In this document: positions 34,560 to 45,593 of the stretch, piece after piece
Layout of the letters: every line of letters begins with the position of its first letter
Position numbering within the stretch: position 1 is the stretch's first letter
Origin: Hsuehochloa calcarea
Lineage: Eukaryota > Streptophyta > Magnoliopsida > Poales > Poaceae
DNA length: 64,000 bases
Assembly: GCA_036346395.1 (NCBI GenBank)
Contig: CM070603.1
Location: 29,421,045-29,485,044, forward strand
Direction of reading: 5' to 3'
Made by a program: the position numbers and the translations under genes
The notes under the pieces: generated by a model
The model's database searches: none
Told to the model about the DNA's origin: nothing
The model's input: only the letters and a program-made list of their open reading frames with translations

Positions 34560-36169
34560 CCCGCGCCACTACCCTGCCTCGCCGTCGCCGTCGTGTTCCA
34601 GTCGCCGCCGGTGACCATTGGTCCTTGTGCGCCACTCGTGAGCATCGCCCGAACCTCAGGAACCCAATGTGCACGTGCAAGACCTCGCCGGAGCACTTCG
34701 TTGTTGTTTCGTCGTTGACCCAAGCCACTGAAGTCGCCCTCACCACCATTGAGCCCCTTGCAGACCCTCGCTGTCGCATCAAAGCCATTGGATGGGGATC
34801 ACCGGAGCACAAGCTTGTCAGAGTTGCCCTTCTTTCGTCGCCGGTCTCCGTCGACGTGGCCGCCTACGTCTCTGCCACCTAGTTGTCACCTAGTGCCACG
34901 CTAGAGCAGCCCGTGCCATGTCAGCCTCGCATTGCGTCACTGCCACATCATCACCTTCGTCGACTTGTTCGCTAACTGTCACCTCTGTGTGGCGCATGTG
35001 TGCCACGTTAGCGCCACCGAGCCAAACCCTAGATCCAAGTCAGCGTGGACTTAGTCCACGGTGGATCGAGCCATTGACATGTGGACCCACCTGTCAGGGA
35101 CCCTGTTCCATAAACCCGGTACACCGTGCGCCATGAACCTTCTTTCGTGGACCTGGTCTATAGACCATGGGCCCACATGTTAGTGACTTAAATTTCCTTT
35201 TCTTTAGAAATTGAATTTCGCCAAAATTCAATTTCCTTGTTGAATCATTAATTTGATATTTCCTTTAGAAAGAAAAATCCAAAATAGTATTTTCTCTCTT
35301 TTTTAGATTTAAATCTTTCGAGAGCCTGTTATTCCTCATACAAACTCCGATTTAGCCCATTCAAGTCTCTAAATTTATCTAAATTCAAGCTATACTTTCC
35401 TATGATTTTTATTTAATTTTTGGAGTTCATTTGTTGCTCATTTTTCTATTTATTTATGTTTCTGCTTTCGTTTGCTAGTAGACGTTGATACTTCGGGAGC
35501 TTTCGAGGAAGGAGTAGTTGATCAAGCTCAAGACCAATACCAAAAATTATTTCAAGGCAACTTATACCTTTGATCATGTTGAACCCAGTTTTTCAAAATT
35601 ACTTTGATTCAAATTATTGCATGTTATTTTAATTATTTCATTCTTTAAATACTTTAGGATTAGTTATGCACCTATTTGATTATATCCACCTTGCTCATTG
35701 TATCTCGAGAACCTATTCCAATCGAAAATCATAGAGATCCATGGAAAAGTTACGACCTTTTTCAGTTTGAGAGATGGATGGTTCAAAACCGAGTCAAAAC
35801 GAAAACTAGATTCGAAAACTTGCTCGTGGGTGATTGATGATCAAGATGATCTTAGATGTGTTCCCACATGTCACAGCAAGCTAGATCATGTAAAGAAAAT
35901 AATCAAAAACATGCGAATCAAAGAAAGACTCAAAATCACCAAATAGAGAGAAGAAAGGCAAAGAGACACATCTTTGAACAAAGCTTTCTTTGGATTGATT
36001 TGATAGGGTTTGGGTTTACAGCCACTCCATCAATGGAGGACAAAGCTCAATCCAAGAGCACAAAATCAAATCAAAACTCTCTAGAACCCTAACCTCCACT
36101 AATCCTCTCCCTAAGCCAAAACTAGGGTTTCAACAATGATAAAAGGGTTAAGGGTGCACCACCTCCTCC

Positions 36170-36183
36170 TCTATTTATAGTGG
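36170..36183 (-). promoter_or_regulatory. TATA box of the copia C LTR fragment
   Basis: The minus strand reads ACTATAAATAGAGGAGG, followed by a pyrimidine-rich leader and ACCCTAGTTTTGG, typical of a grass LTR promoter. Confidence 0.5.
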
Positions 36184-36618
36184 AGACTTAGACCTTTTAG
36201 AAGTCTATGATCATTTGTCACCTTCAAAAGAAGCTACAAAAGCGAATGAGAATAGAGGTTTGGATCATGATACCGGAGCGAGTGAATCGTTTATGGATAT
36301 TACCTATCATCCGATCCGTGGATCTTGCTTTTGAATGTGAAGTGGCGCACCCGGAGAGGAAAGTACCTCTTCGACCTCCGCAGTCTTCGTTGATGATGAA
36401 GATGCAGTGCCTCAATCAAGGCGAAGTAATCACTGCGAGTTCTTGTGCGATAGGATAGGAATGTCAGAAGCAGTGGAAGAGTATCATCGAGTCCATCATC
36501 ATCTTCCTCTACAAATATACTCTCTCTCACTGTGTATCATCTCGAAATATCCGATCTAGCTCGTGGCTAGTCTCATCAAAAGTGACATTGCATGTCTCTG
36601 AACGAGTTAGTTTCAAGA

Positions 36619-37765
36619 TTAAAACCGAAAACCCCTTGAATGTGTAGGATAACCCAGAAATAAACCATCAAAAGTTCTTAACTCAAATTTATCTAGGTTT
36701 CCTGTCTTGAGAATAAAACACTTGGATCCAAAGACTCGAAAGTGCGAAACAGAGGGTTTTCTACAAAACCGAAGCTCATAAGGAGTCTTGCCCAAAGACG
36801 GTCTCAAAAAGACACGATTTGCAATATGGCAAGCAGTAGAAATAGCTTCGGCCCAAAACCTCCTCTGAGTGCTATACTCATCTAGCATCGTCCTAGCCAT
36901 CTCGACTAGGGTCCTGTTCTTCCTTTCCACAACGCTATTTTGTTGAGGGACGTGTGGGGAGGAGAACTGATGCTCAATTCCACGCTTAGCACAAAAGGAA
37001 GCAAAAGATGCATTCTTGAACTCCGTGCCATTGTCACTGCGGATCGCTCTCAAGGCACTCGGAAGTTCAGAAGCCAAACGAAGAACAAGATCATGATAAT
37101 GATCAAAAGCTTCATCCTTCGAAGCAAGAAAGAACACCCAAGAGTATCTAGAAAAATCATCGACTATGACAAGAATGTACCATTTTCCACCAATCGGCCG
37201 AACCTAAGCGGGACCAACGGTATCCATATGAAGCAATTGTCCCGTCCGTCGGTCATGACTATAGTCAGCGATGGGTGTGGCGGCAACTTGCTTGCCATGC
37301 CTACATGTAGCGCATACTGAAGATCCTTGACGGCTTTGAGTTTAGGCAAACCTCTCATGAGCTCAAGGTTACTAACTCGCGTCGGATGATCAAAACCAAT
37401 GTGCCTCAAACGACGGTGCCAAAGCGAACTTCGAAAGAAGAAGATGAAATTAAGCACTTGAGAGAACCAAACAAGAGATTCGAAAAATCACCCAAAGATC
37501 CTAGCAACTCTAGTAATCCCAAAAACAAGCTCACCAAATTAATCAAGCACCCGACAAGCATTTTTCTTAAATCTAGTCTCATAGCCATCATCAAGAAGTT
37601 GAGAGACGAAAGCAAATTAAACCTTAGCTTGTCCACAAGGGCGGCGTCCTTGAGGATGAAATTGTCGTTCACCCCGATCGATCTCGTTCCTTCAATCCGC
37701 CCTTGCCTATCATCTCCAAAGGTGATGAATTCATCACCGTCGGCCGCGTGAAGGAGGTGAACCAT
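36619..37765 (-). pseudogene. copia C protease/integrase remnant
   Basis: Integrase core (36619-37137): YHDLVLRLASELPSALRAIR then SDNGTEFKNASF (Asp of the DDE triad), GIEHQFSSPHVPQQNSVVERK (Glu), MARTMLDEYSTQRRFWAEAI, VFGSKCFILKTG. Upstream, LWHRRLRHIGFDHPTRVSNLELM (near 37400) is the HHCC region, and HLLHAADGDEFITFGD (near 37720) follows the protease. The parts lie in different frames. It is a lineage distinct from copia B, since the shared blocks differ at many residues. Confidence 0.88.
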
Positions 37766-38240
37766 CTTGAGTCTCGGTCATGTGGCGTGAATACCGAGTC
37801 GACGAACCACGTGTCCTTCCTCTTTCGCGGTAATCCTCATCGTCGTCGCCGTCGTGAGTCGGACATGAAGCAAACGCCGTGAAGTCCTTGGCCTTCCTTC
37901 TTCTTGTCTTGAGGATCTCCTCCTCCTTGTCATCCTCGCTCCGAGTCCACATCGCTAAGGATTGTTCCCCAAAGTGGCAAGAACCCGTGAGTCGCCTTTG
38001 TCGACTTAGCGACATCAAATCTTGATTTGTTCCATTGAGGCTTCTTCCAAGTGGCTTTCCTTCCTTGTGGTTGCTCTTTCCTTTCAACTTGGGGCAATTT
38101 GCCGGATGTGATTAAGCTCAAGACACTCATAGCAAGTCACGGACCTCCTCTCTTTTGTTTCTCATATTGTTATAGGCCCGTGTGGCTTTTCTCGACTATG
38201 AGGGCTAACTCGGCCTCGTGAAGACTCTCAAACCTTAGCT
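37766..38240 (-). pseudogene. copia C gag C-terminus with zinc knuckle
   Basis: The minus strand near 38110-38140 gives CYECLELNHIRQ-, a knuckle whose last Cys is lost by one missing C (CGGCAAATTGCCCC where CGGCCAAATTGCCCC is expected). A Lys/Arg/Ser-rich segment (KGKSNHKEGK) and an acidic region with EDDKEEE follow. No open gag frame remains. Confidence 0.65.
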
Positions 38241-39378
38241 TGGTTAATTACTAGTTGGTATTATCATAGAACCAACATGGGTTGGTTAGATACGATTAGT
38301 ATGCTTAGTCATGCAACAGGTCATTGATATCATTTTGAACTGCAAATCGAAACTTGATTAAGTGATTATGGAATACCTTTGTGAGAAGCTGTGTGCAGTA
38401 TGTTGTCAATTGTTGATGGCATGTGTTGCACTCAATCAACAGGGTGGGAAAATATTTAGACTGAGGTAAGTGGAAGGATTTGTGATATGGTGGAACTGTG
38501 TGTGTTTGGGAAAATATGAATATTGGTAACTTGTAGTAGTTAGGCAGCCTTGCCTTGGTTAATTAAGGACTTAAGTTTTTGCGCCATTGAACTGAGCCAT
38601 AATTGTACGACCACATGCCTGGTATAAGACATGCCTAACTTAGTAAATTATGGAGTCTTGACATTGACTACTCAGGCGGTAGGTTAAGCTCTGTGCTAGG
38701 GTGGAGGTGTGACCCTCTCTCTGTGGTTGGGTCATATTTATGAGCGGTGTGCTCTGGGCCAACAACCTTTGTGGAGATTAGTGCCAGCAATATGTACAAC
38801 GGGAGAGTCAATTGCTCAGGGATTTCATACGAGGGGTAGATTTTCATAAAACAATTGGGAGGGACAGCTGTGTGAATTAATTCGTATGGTTGTGTGAAAG
38901 AAATTGATTAGGCTATGTGATCTTTGTGAAATAACCATAGAAACTACTTCCTTTGAAATAGTCATCATTTATAATTGCATTTTGTGGTGCAACTTGTTAA
39001 GTACTCGGAGTACTTATTCTTGTTGCAAACATCATTCAGCTAAAGTGGAGTTTTCAACCGCTTTTGATGAGTTTCATGAGGAGGTTGATCTCTAGGTCTT
39101 GATCCTAGTCGGTTGCCTGTGGCAAGTCGATGGGTTCCTGTTGGAGTTACTTCCGCCTGTTTTTGTTTCTTTACTTAGTGTTCAACCCTGCGTGGCTTAG
39201 TAAGTGTAAAACTCGACTATAATGTCACAATCATTACTTATTAATCAAATTAGTTGTTTATTCTTATATTCGCCTTGTGTGAAATAATATTCATCTATGT
39301 TGACACTGTGCACTAGCGTGATTCTAGACTAGTGCATTATATACAGAGAGTCCAAATTTGCATATTTAGGTCTCTCCA

Positions 39379-40460
39379 GTACATATCCAAATAATCATTT
39401 CATTAGTCATATAGCTGAAGCTTCCAAGAATCAAGCTGCTCCCAAAATCATTGTCCTGTGGCAAATTTTTTATGCTTCGATTCTTAATTTATGTTCTGAT
39501 GCATGTGGAAGAGTCACATGCTATGCTGCCAATTTTTCTTTCTATTGTTTCTTAGGCAAAATATAACCATCAATTTATTTTGCACTGCTGACGCTCTTCC
39601 TCAGCTTCCCTAGCCAGTCAACGTGCAAATTTTGATGCTTCAAAGAAATTATGTAACTAATTTATACTATTGATACACACCCTTTGCTATATTAATTTAA
39701 AGTTGCTATCACTTGCTGTATTTTGCATCTTTCTTCAAATATATTTTTGAGGCACATCCAAAAATGCAGTTAGTTATAAAAGATTTGGTTATTCTAAAAA
39801 CAATTATGCAAGATTACGTAGTTCTCTTTTCCTTTTCCTTCTCACCTTTTTTTGTGACTTTTCTAAATATATTTATTTTGAGCAGGCTTTGTTTTCCTCT
39901 GATAGTGCACGAAAAACTAACAACTAGCTTGTGATTCTATTATGACTTTGGAGAAATTGTGAGGTTCATGATTAGGTATTAATAATCTGATGTCTACATT
40001 CTTAATTTGTGTCTTCTTTTACTTACTTTCAACGATGCCAAATAAACATAATATTTTGGATATTAATAATGTCTACTAATAGGTTGCTGCAGTCAACTTG
40101 GTGATGTACTCCTATTTTATTAGGTCATCGCATATTTAGAAATTGAGGATATAAAAGACAGAGACAACATTGACTTTTCAGCCTTGATTCCCTCTCTTGT
40201 GTGGGGCATATTTAGAAATTGAGGATAAAAAGGACAGAGACAACATTGAATTTTCAGACTTGATTCCCTCCTAGTGTCTCTATGCTCCTAATTGGCACTC
40301 TACTGGTTTACTTTTCTCTACTTTTCAGCAGCCTTCTTGCCCCCTTAACATTTTACTTCCCTCTTAGATTCCTTGCTCGTAATTTCTTCATAGGCCTCTC
40401 TTCCTTTCTTTCTTTGCATTTGGATATTTTGTAATTAGCAGGAACTGTTCATCTTTCAAA
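39379..40460. other. unassigned spacer upstream of the NB-ARC remnant
   Basis: AT-rich, no gene. It contains a 76-bp tandem duplication (listed separately) and may include the decayed promoter of the resistance-gene fragment. Confidence 0.3.
40131..40282 (+). repeat. tandem duplication, 76-bp unit, two copies
   Basis: 40131-40206 and 40207-40282 both begin CATATTTAGAAATTGAGGAT and share GACAGAGACAACATTGA and TTGATTCCCTC with a few differences, so the duplication is not very recent. Confidence 0.85.
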
Positions 40461-41340
40461 ATGGGCACTGAACTAGTTGTTACGGGATGGTTCTTGTCGC
40501 CAATCATACGGGAAATGCAAGACATTGCATTGTCCTACATAAAGGGCCAATTTAGTTGAGAGAAGGATCAAGAGGAGGACCTTGAACGCCTTGACACTAT
40601 CCTTAGAGAGGTCCTGGCTGTCGTGGATGTTATTGAGAAGCGGGAGATCAAGGATTGCAACCAAAGGAGGCTGCTCCGCAAGCTCAAGGACGCCATTTAT
40701 GATGCTGCTGATGTGCTGGACAGCTTCCAATACATGGTCCTGGTCTCCTGGAGTCGAAGGTCGACAACCAAGCTGTGGTGAGTCGCGTTACCTCATCCTG
40801 TGTTTGCTTGGGTAAACGTTTGCTAGGTAGTGATAAGTTCCGGAGGAAGCTGACTGATATTTTGGAGAAACTGGGTGAGGTCAAAACGACTGCAGATACC
40901 CTGTTCAAACTGGTTAGTTTTGACAATGCTACTGCAAAACTGCTGCCAGTAACACGGTCGCGCGTAACTTCTCCTTTGAAGGAAGAGAACCATACATTTG
41001 GTCTTCATAAGCTGAGAGATCTGTTGCTTGAGAGGAGTGAAGAGTAGTGCGCCTGGACCAAGTAACTACTGTGTTCCTGTTATATCCATCATCGGCGTTG
41101 GTGGGATTGGGAAGACAAGTCTAGCACAATTAGCTTTCAGAGATGAACAGATACGTGCCAACTAATCTCAACACATTAGCCATTTGTGGATGCCCAATGA
41201 TGAGGTTTCTCCGCCAAGATGGCCTACCAGGTTCTGTTCAGATAATTTTCTTGTCACAGTGCCATCCGGAGTTAGATAGCCAGTTACAAAGGAAGGTACT
41301 GAGTGGCACAAGATTGCTCATATTCCTGAAAAGAAACTGG
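40461..41340 (+). pseudogene. CC-NB-ARC (NLR) disease-resistance gene fragment
   Basis: The start ATGGGCACTGAACTAGTTG encodes TELVVTGWFLSPIIREMQ, the N-terminus of grass Rx-type coiled-coil NLRs. It is followed by DLERLDTILREVLAVVDVIE and RRLLRKLKDAIYDAADVLDS (EDVID-region equivalent), and after frame changes by KFRRKLTDILEKLGEV. The P-loop GVGGIGKT is at 41094-41117, followed by SLAQLAF. Lesions seen are a TGA after the FS of KGQFS (about 40558), a frame change near 40740, a stop at 41045, and another after RDEQIRAN. Homology fades near 41340 inside the NB-ARC domain; RNBS-B to MHD motifs and LRRs are absent. It would have been an intracellular immune receptor and is now a truncated pseudogene. 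Confidence 0.88.
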
Positions 41341-43222
41341 AGGTATATACTGCTCATTATTAACTTCCATTTGATTTTGATGGAGTGTGTTGTTCATGCT
41401 GCATTATTGTTCGAGTTATGTTCTATCAATCAGCTCCAAGGTTATTTTTCATGTCACCTGACTGTTAGTCTGTCAGTGTCATGTTTGATAAATAAGTACT
41501 AAGCATCTCCTTTTGCTCTTTGATTTGAGTACTTCTGTTGGTTGTTCTTTGACCAAAGTGTCTATGAAGCGCTCATAATGGCACATCGCCTTGCCATTGC
41601 TAGTTCATTTTTTCTAGTTTGTTCTTGAACAGACGTGTATATCCTTTTGAATTAAGGCTTGTGTCTGTATGAGAGCTTCCCAACAAAGTTCAGTCAGTAA
41701 GATCTGTGCTTCTACTAATATTGTGCCCTCTGGCAGGTAGAGCTGAAAGATTTGTTAATATTTTCAACCAATTCTTCCTGATGACGCTGGTTTGGGCTTT
41801 TGGCTGTGGGTATGTTTTCCTAAACCACTCTAACGTATTTAGTTCAACCAAATATTAAGTCAGGTCAGTTCTGTCGTTCTGTGTGGAGATAGCAAATTTT
41901 CTTTGTTTTATTGCAGGCTCCCAAACTCTTCGTGGACATTACTACCATTGAAGTTTTTCAGTGCCAACTCAGCAACTCCATATAAAGATATGTTCATTCT
42001 GAAGTGGAGTGTATGTTCAGCTGTTGTCCGAGAAATGCAAGAAATCATCTCTGACACCCAAAAGGCTTTCGTCAGACTTGTCTTTTGGTAAATGTAGAAA
42101 GTGTGAACTACACCCAATTCTGCACGTCTTGTTGGATGTTACTTTGTATTCCAATGCTGTCGGCCATTTGGAAAAGGATACATAACACTTTTTTTGGATT
42201 GCAAAACATTACTGATTGGATTATTAGGTATACCAGCGTACCGGCTTTATTTACTATCTTACTATGGCATTATTTTCTGACCTAGTAGAATGCACACAGT
42301 TAGTACTCCTTAGTCCTGACAAGAACAAAGTTAGGATGACTGAAATGCTTTAACTGCAACCATTTAGGCTTTGCTCTAAATTATGGGTGAGGTGTTATAC
42401 TGATATTTTCACTCAGCCCCTTGTAATTATGTAAACAGGGGGAGAAAGGAAAACCTGGCTCATCAGCTTACAGAATATGTTGACTCAAAGAGGCATCAGT
42501 TTGTATAGTGTAGACAGCACACCCCATTTATTACAGCACATGTACAGAGTTATACAAATTTACAATTTAGGGTTTAGTGTTGTTGTGGTTACAGACCAAA
42601 CAGTAAAAAATGGAAGACCTCGAGGCCACTACCTACTACGAGAGGGATAGGAATCTTGAGGACCTTGGAGTGCGGGAAACGGTTTTGAAGAACGAATGAT
42701 AATCTTTATTTGTGTTTAATTTTTCCAAGAAGGCAAGTCTCCCCTACTTAATACACAAGACAGTTTATTTATAACCTTACAAACTAGGAGGTGGGAGATT
42801 ACAATAGTGCCCCTATAAAGGCTCTACTCTATAGGAGCCTAGTGGTCTTTTCTTCTTCATTGGTAGCTTTGCCCCATGGTAGACTCTTGTGAGAGGTGTC
42901 CGCCTTGCCATCCTCCTTGGTATATAGCGTGGCCTCCCCCCCTCGCCTTCATCCTTCACCCGAAGACCCCCTTTGGGCGTCGCCCCTACAACATGAGCCC
43001 CTTGTGGTCGAGGATTTGCTTCGCCCTGGCCGAAACCGCACCCTTTTTTTATTCTTGAAGGGTTTAGGTGCTTTGTTCCCTTCAACCTGGCAAAGCCCGA
43101 CAAAGTCAGCGAGTGAAAGTTGATTCAGCGCGGTTTTTTGGCGCGACGGGTTGGAACTTGTAGTGGCACAATTATTTTCGCACTTGTCTTTTCAAAATTT
43201 TAAGGGGGGCGTAACTATGCTT
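41341..43222. other. unassigned spacer after the NLR fragment
   Basis: No continuing LRR sequence was recognised. Near 43130-43165 the plus strand ends ...GGAACTTGTAGTG, which read backwards is CACTACAAG, as at CACTA-element ends, but no matching partner was established. A 96-codon minus frame (42813-43103) has no known domain. Confidence 0.3.
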
Positions 43223-44718
43223 TGTTGGTGATGTGCTTTAGAGGCAATCATAAAGATGATTGTATCACGTCTATCTTTATGAGTTATATAATAAATGTTA
43301 TGATATTCCTTGGATGAATTATCATTTATAAAGATTAACAAGTATGTGATTTGTCGGTAAAGCTCTTTAAGTTATATGATGTCATTCTAAATGTATCCTT
43401 AGTCGGATGTCACTGGTCGAGATACTAGTGACTTATCGACCAACATATGTATATATTGATGACCGTGTTTCACCAATTATTGATATGGGGACATTGAATC
43501 AATAATGTGAACACATGTTAGAAAACGTGGTGTTGGATTGATCCACCTTGAGACACTATTGAGATTATTATGATTTTATGTGTCATCAGTTGGTCTCAAG
43601 CAATAATGATGCATAATCCTTATACCTGAGATTATTATGGTTTCCTACATGTGTAATAGTACATTTAGGGGTTGCCAAACGCTACTCCGTAACTGGATAG
43701 TTATAAAGGCAGCTTTCGGGTATGCTATGAAACATGCGGAGGGATGTGACTTGTCGGATATGAGATTTGCCTCTCCTAATATAATAAGAGAGATATATCT
43801 GGGTCCCTCGATGTGGTCATATAAAGAAAGTGCATGGCTGTACCACTAGTGGTCGAAGAGTCAACCACGTGAAGTTATCCATCACTAGATCGAGAAAGTA
43901 TTGAACAGTCCATAAATGACAAATATCTCACTTGTAGTTCAACCATATATTGTGAGGTAAAGGGAGAATACGCAAGCAGGTCGTTAAGTCCGACTAGATA
44001 CGAACTAGTCGTCTCGAGATACAGACTGGTCATAAACTAGTTGAGCATGATCACTAACTGGTCGTATAGATATAGGAGCTAGTCGTAAGTGACAAGAACC
44101 TGATATTGCATAAGGTTCGTCCGATATAATATTTATGTGTATTCGGTAATCGTTGTGTCTTGCTAGGAACTACTAATGACTTATGTCATAAAGGAGTTTT
44201 CGAGCCACAACCGATTACACATGAACCTACGGGTCACACACTTAATAGGTTGGAACAAACGAGTTCGGATAGGATCTGTTGTGGGCTCTTTATAAGGGGA
44301 TACATGGGCTTGTTGGGACATGTCGGAGTTGTGCCACCGAAACCCTAGCTGCCATCTCCCAAAAGGCCCTACCGTGACGTTGGTGCTAGCACACCGGCGT
44401 ACAGCGTTCCACCTTTGGACGTGTGGATACCGTGAGAGACATTGTTGCGGTTGTTGTTACGCTAATCGGGGACAATCCACGACCTACGTAAAGAACGTGA
44501 TAGGTTACTGGAGGAGACAATCAGTGTCGAGGACGTTGGATAATCAACTACGACTACTACATCGATGTGCTTGACGTTAGTTCAGGCTGCTCCAACTCTT
44601 CTTTCGCTGTACTGCGCATCTAGTGGTAACGATTTATGATCTCTTACTTGCATGACTTCCTAATTTACGTGGTAGATTTTTGAATTGCTAGATAGTGTAG
44701 TCTACTCGTATCGCTTCA
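43223..44718 (+). repeat. solo LTR, BARE/Angela-like (1496 bp)
   Basis: It starts TGTTGGTGATGTGCTTTAGAGGCAAT, close in style to BARE/Angela-type copia LTRs (TGTTGG...TAGAGGCAAT). Later blocks such as GGGTTGCCAAACGCTACTCCGTAACTGGATAGTTATAAAGGCAG fit the same family. Exact TGCTT duplications lie at 43218-43222 and 44719-44723, just outside TG...CA ends. No primer site or coding region follows. The family name is by resemblance only. A fragment of the same repeat occurs at 62295-62510. Confidence 0.78.
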
Positions 44719-44863
44719 TGCTTCTCGTCTCGCACGTTGGGGGTGATCATGGGTGAGGTTGTACGGTTTGTGCACCGTAGGTTTGTGCACCGTAGTGGGG
44801 CATGTATTGCGCTAGGATTGGCTCTGCTTCTGGCGATTAATGTGCCCACCCGACACCGTGACC

Positions 44864-44873
44864 CTATATAAAG
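44864..44873 (+). promoter_or_regulatory. TATA-like box upstream of a gypsy-type fragment
   Basis: CTATATAAAG in GACCCTATATAAAGAGGGGACC, about 130 bp before the fragment at 44994. Confidence 0.45.
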
Positions 44874-44993
44874 AGGGGACCCTGTGACATGTTCTCTTTC
44901 ACTTGTTCAAGCGCCCACTGTTCTACTGATGCCCATGCTTTCTTGTTTTGCTTTGATTGCTTGGGGTTTGTTGCTTTGCCCTCGTTGTGATTT

Positions 44994-45310
44994 ATGCTTC
45001 GTTATGGTCAAACGGGGCGGAGTGCGATGGACACCGTGGATGAGGTGATGTACTCTAGCGAGCTCAAGCGGTTGGAGGAGGTGAACCGGTCCTTCGTGAC
45101 CCTCATCGTTGAGAAGTGGCTTCCGACCATGTCGGTCTTTCACGCTCCATGCTCGGAGGTGACCCCTACTCCTCATGAGGATGAGACTGTGGCCTTTTCT
45201 ATGTTTTTTTGATGCGGGGCTTCGCATCCCCTCGGTGCCTCTCGTGGAGGAGGTATTGGGAGCTCACCTAGTTGACACCCAACTCCATCGCCCAGCTAAC
45301 GCTCAACTCC
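44994..45310 (+). pseudogene. fragment of a 'putative gypsy-type transposon' domain protein
   Basis: The reading EVTPTPHEDETVAFSMFF stops at a run of seven T. Dropping one T restores DAGLRIPSVPLVEEVLGAHL and HRPANAQLQ. The pattern (V-F---F--GL-IP---L--E-L----L-L-----NA) is that of the N-terminal domain annotated in grass repeats as putative gypsy-type transposon protein. Only this domain is present, with one homopolymer frameshift. Function unknown. Confidence 0.55.
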
Positions 45311-45593
45311 AACAGCAAACAAAGATGACGAGGAACAAAAATCGTGCCAGAATTCCCAACCCTAGCTCATGTTTGAATTGTTGGATGGGAGAGATGGGTG
45401 AGGATTAGGGAAAGAGATGGGCCTTTCACACTAGTCTAAGAATTGGGGCGGGGGCTTTAGCAAATGTACTACAGGGAAACACAGCTCTCATCAATGTGTG
45501 CCATCTCGTCCGTCCGTTTGTTCAGATAACACTAAAAGGGTCGGAGCGTTGGAACACTCGTATGGGCGTAGCACTGGAAAAAATTATCGTGAT

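Larger units (their letters stand above)
35700..38240 (-). mobile_element. copia C: internally deleted copia element inside the outer LTR
   Basis: Boundaries are approximate. On the minus strand it begins within gag near 38240 (CYECLELNHIR zinc knuckle near 38110-38140), passes through protease and integrase and ends in LTR-like sequence at about 35700-36200, which carries a minus-strand TATA box (ACTATAAATAGAGG, about 36170-36183). RT and RNase H are missing, so integrase-linker sequence joins LTR sequence near 36200. The outer LTR resumes near 38240 (TACTAGTTGGTATTATC). Confidence 0.75.
31191..39378 (+). repeat. gypsy-type solo LTR (outer), interrupted twice
   Basis: It begins TGTAACATCCCAATTTTTGAG and ends TCTCTCCA, with GTACA at 31186-31190 and 39379-39383 as a 5-bp duplication. 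After removing an inner solo LTR and a deleted copia element, about 3 kb remains. A TATA-like CTATTTAAAG at 31723-31732 precedes a leader-like region (CCCTAGTCACTGTCG...). The 3' part contains GTGCACTAGCGTGATTCTAGACTAGTGCA. Style and length fit LTRs of grass Ty3-gypsy chromoviruses (RIRE3/RIRE8-like); that family name is inference. With no internal region, it is the product of LTR-LTR recombination. Confidence 0.75.

Noticed and set aside
42620..43167. Possible CACTA element (CACTAC at 42625 and the reverse complement CACTACAAG at the right)
   Set aside because: Only six bases agree between the ends and there is no clear 3-bp target duplication or subterminal repeat.
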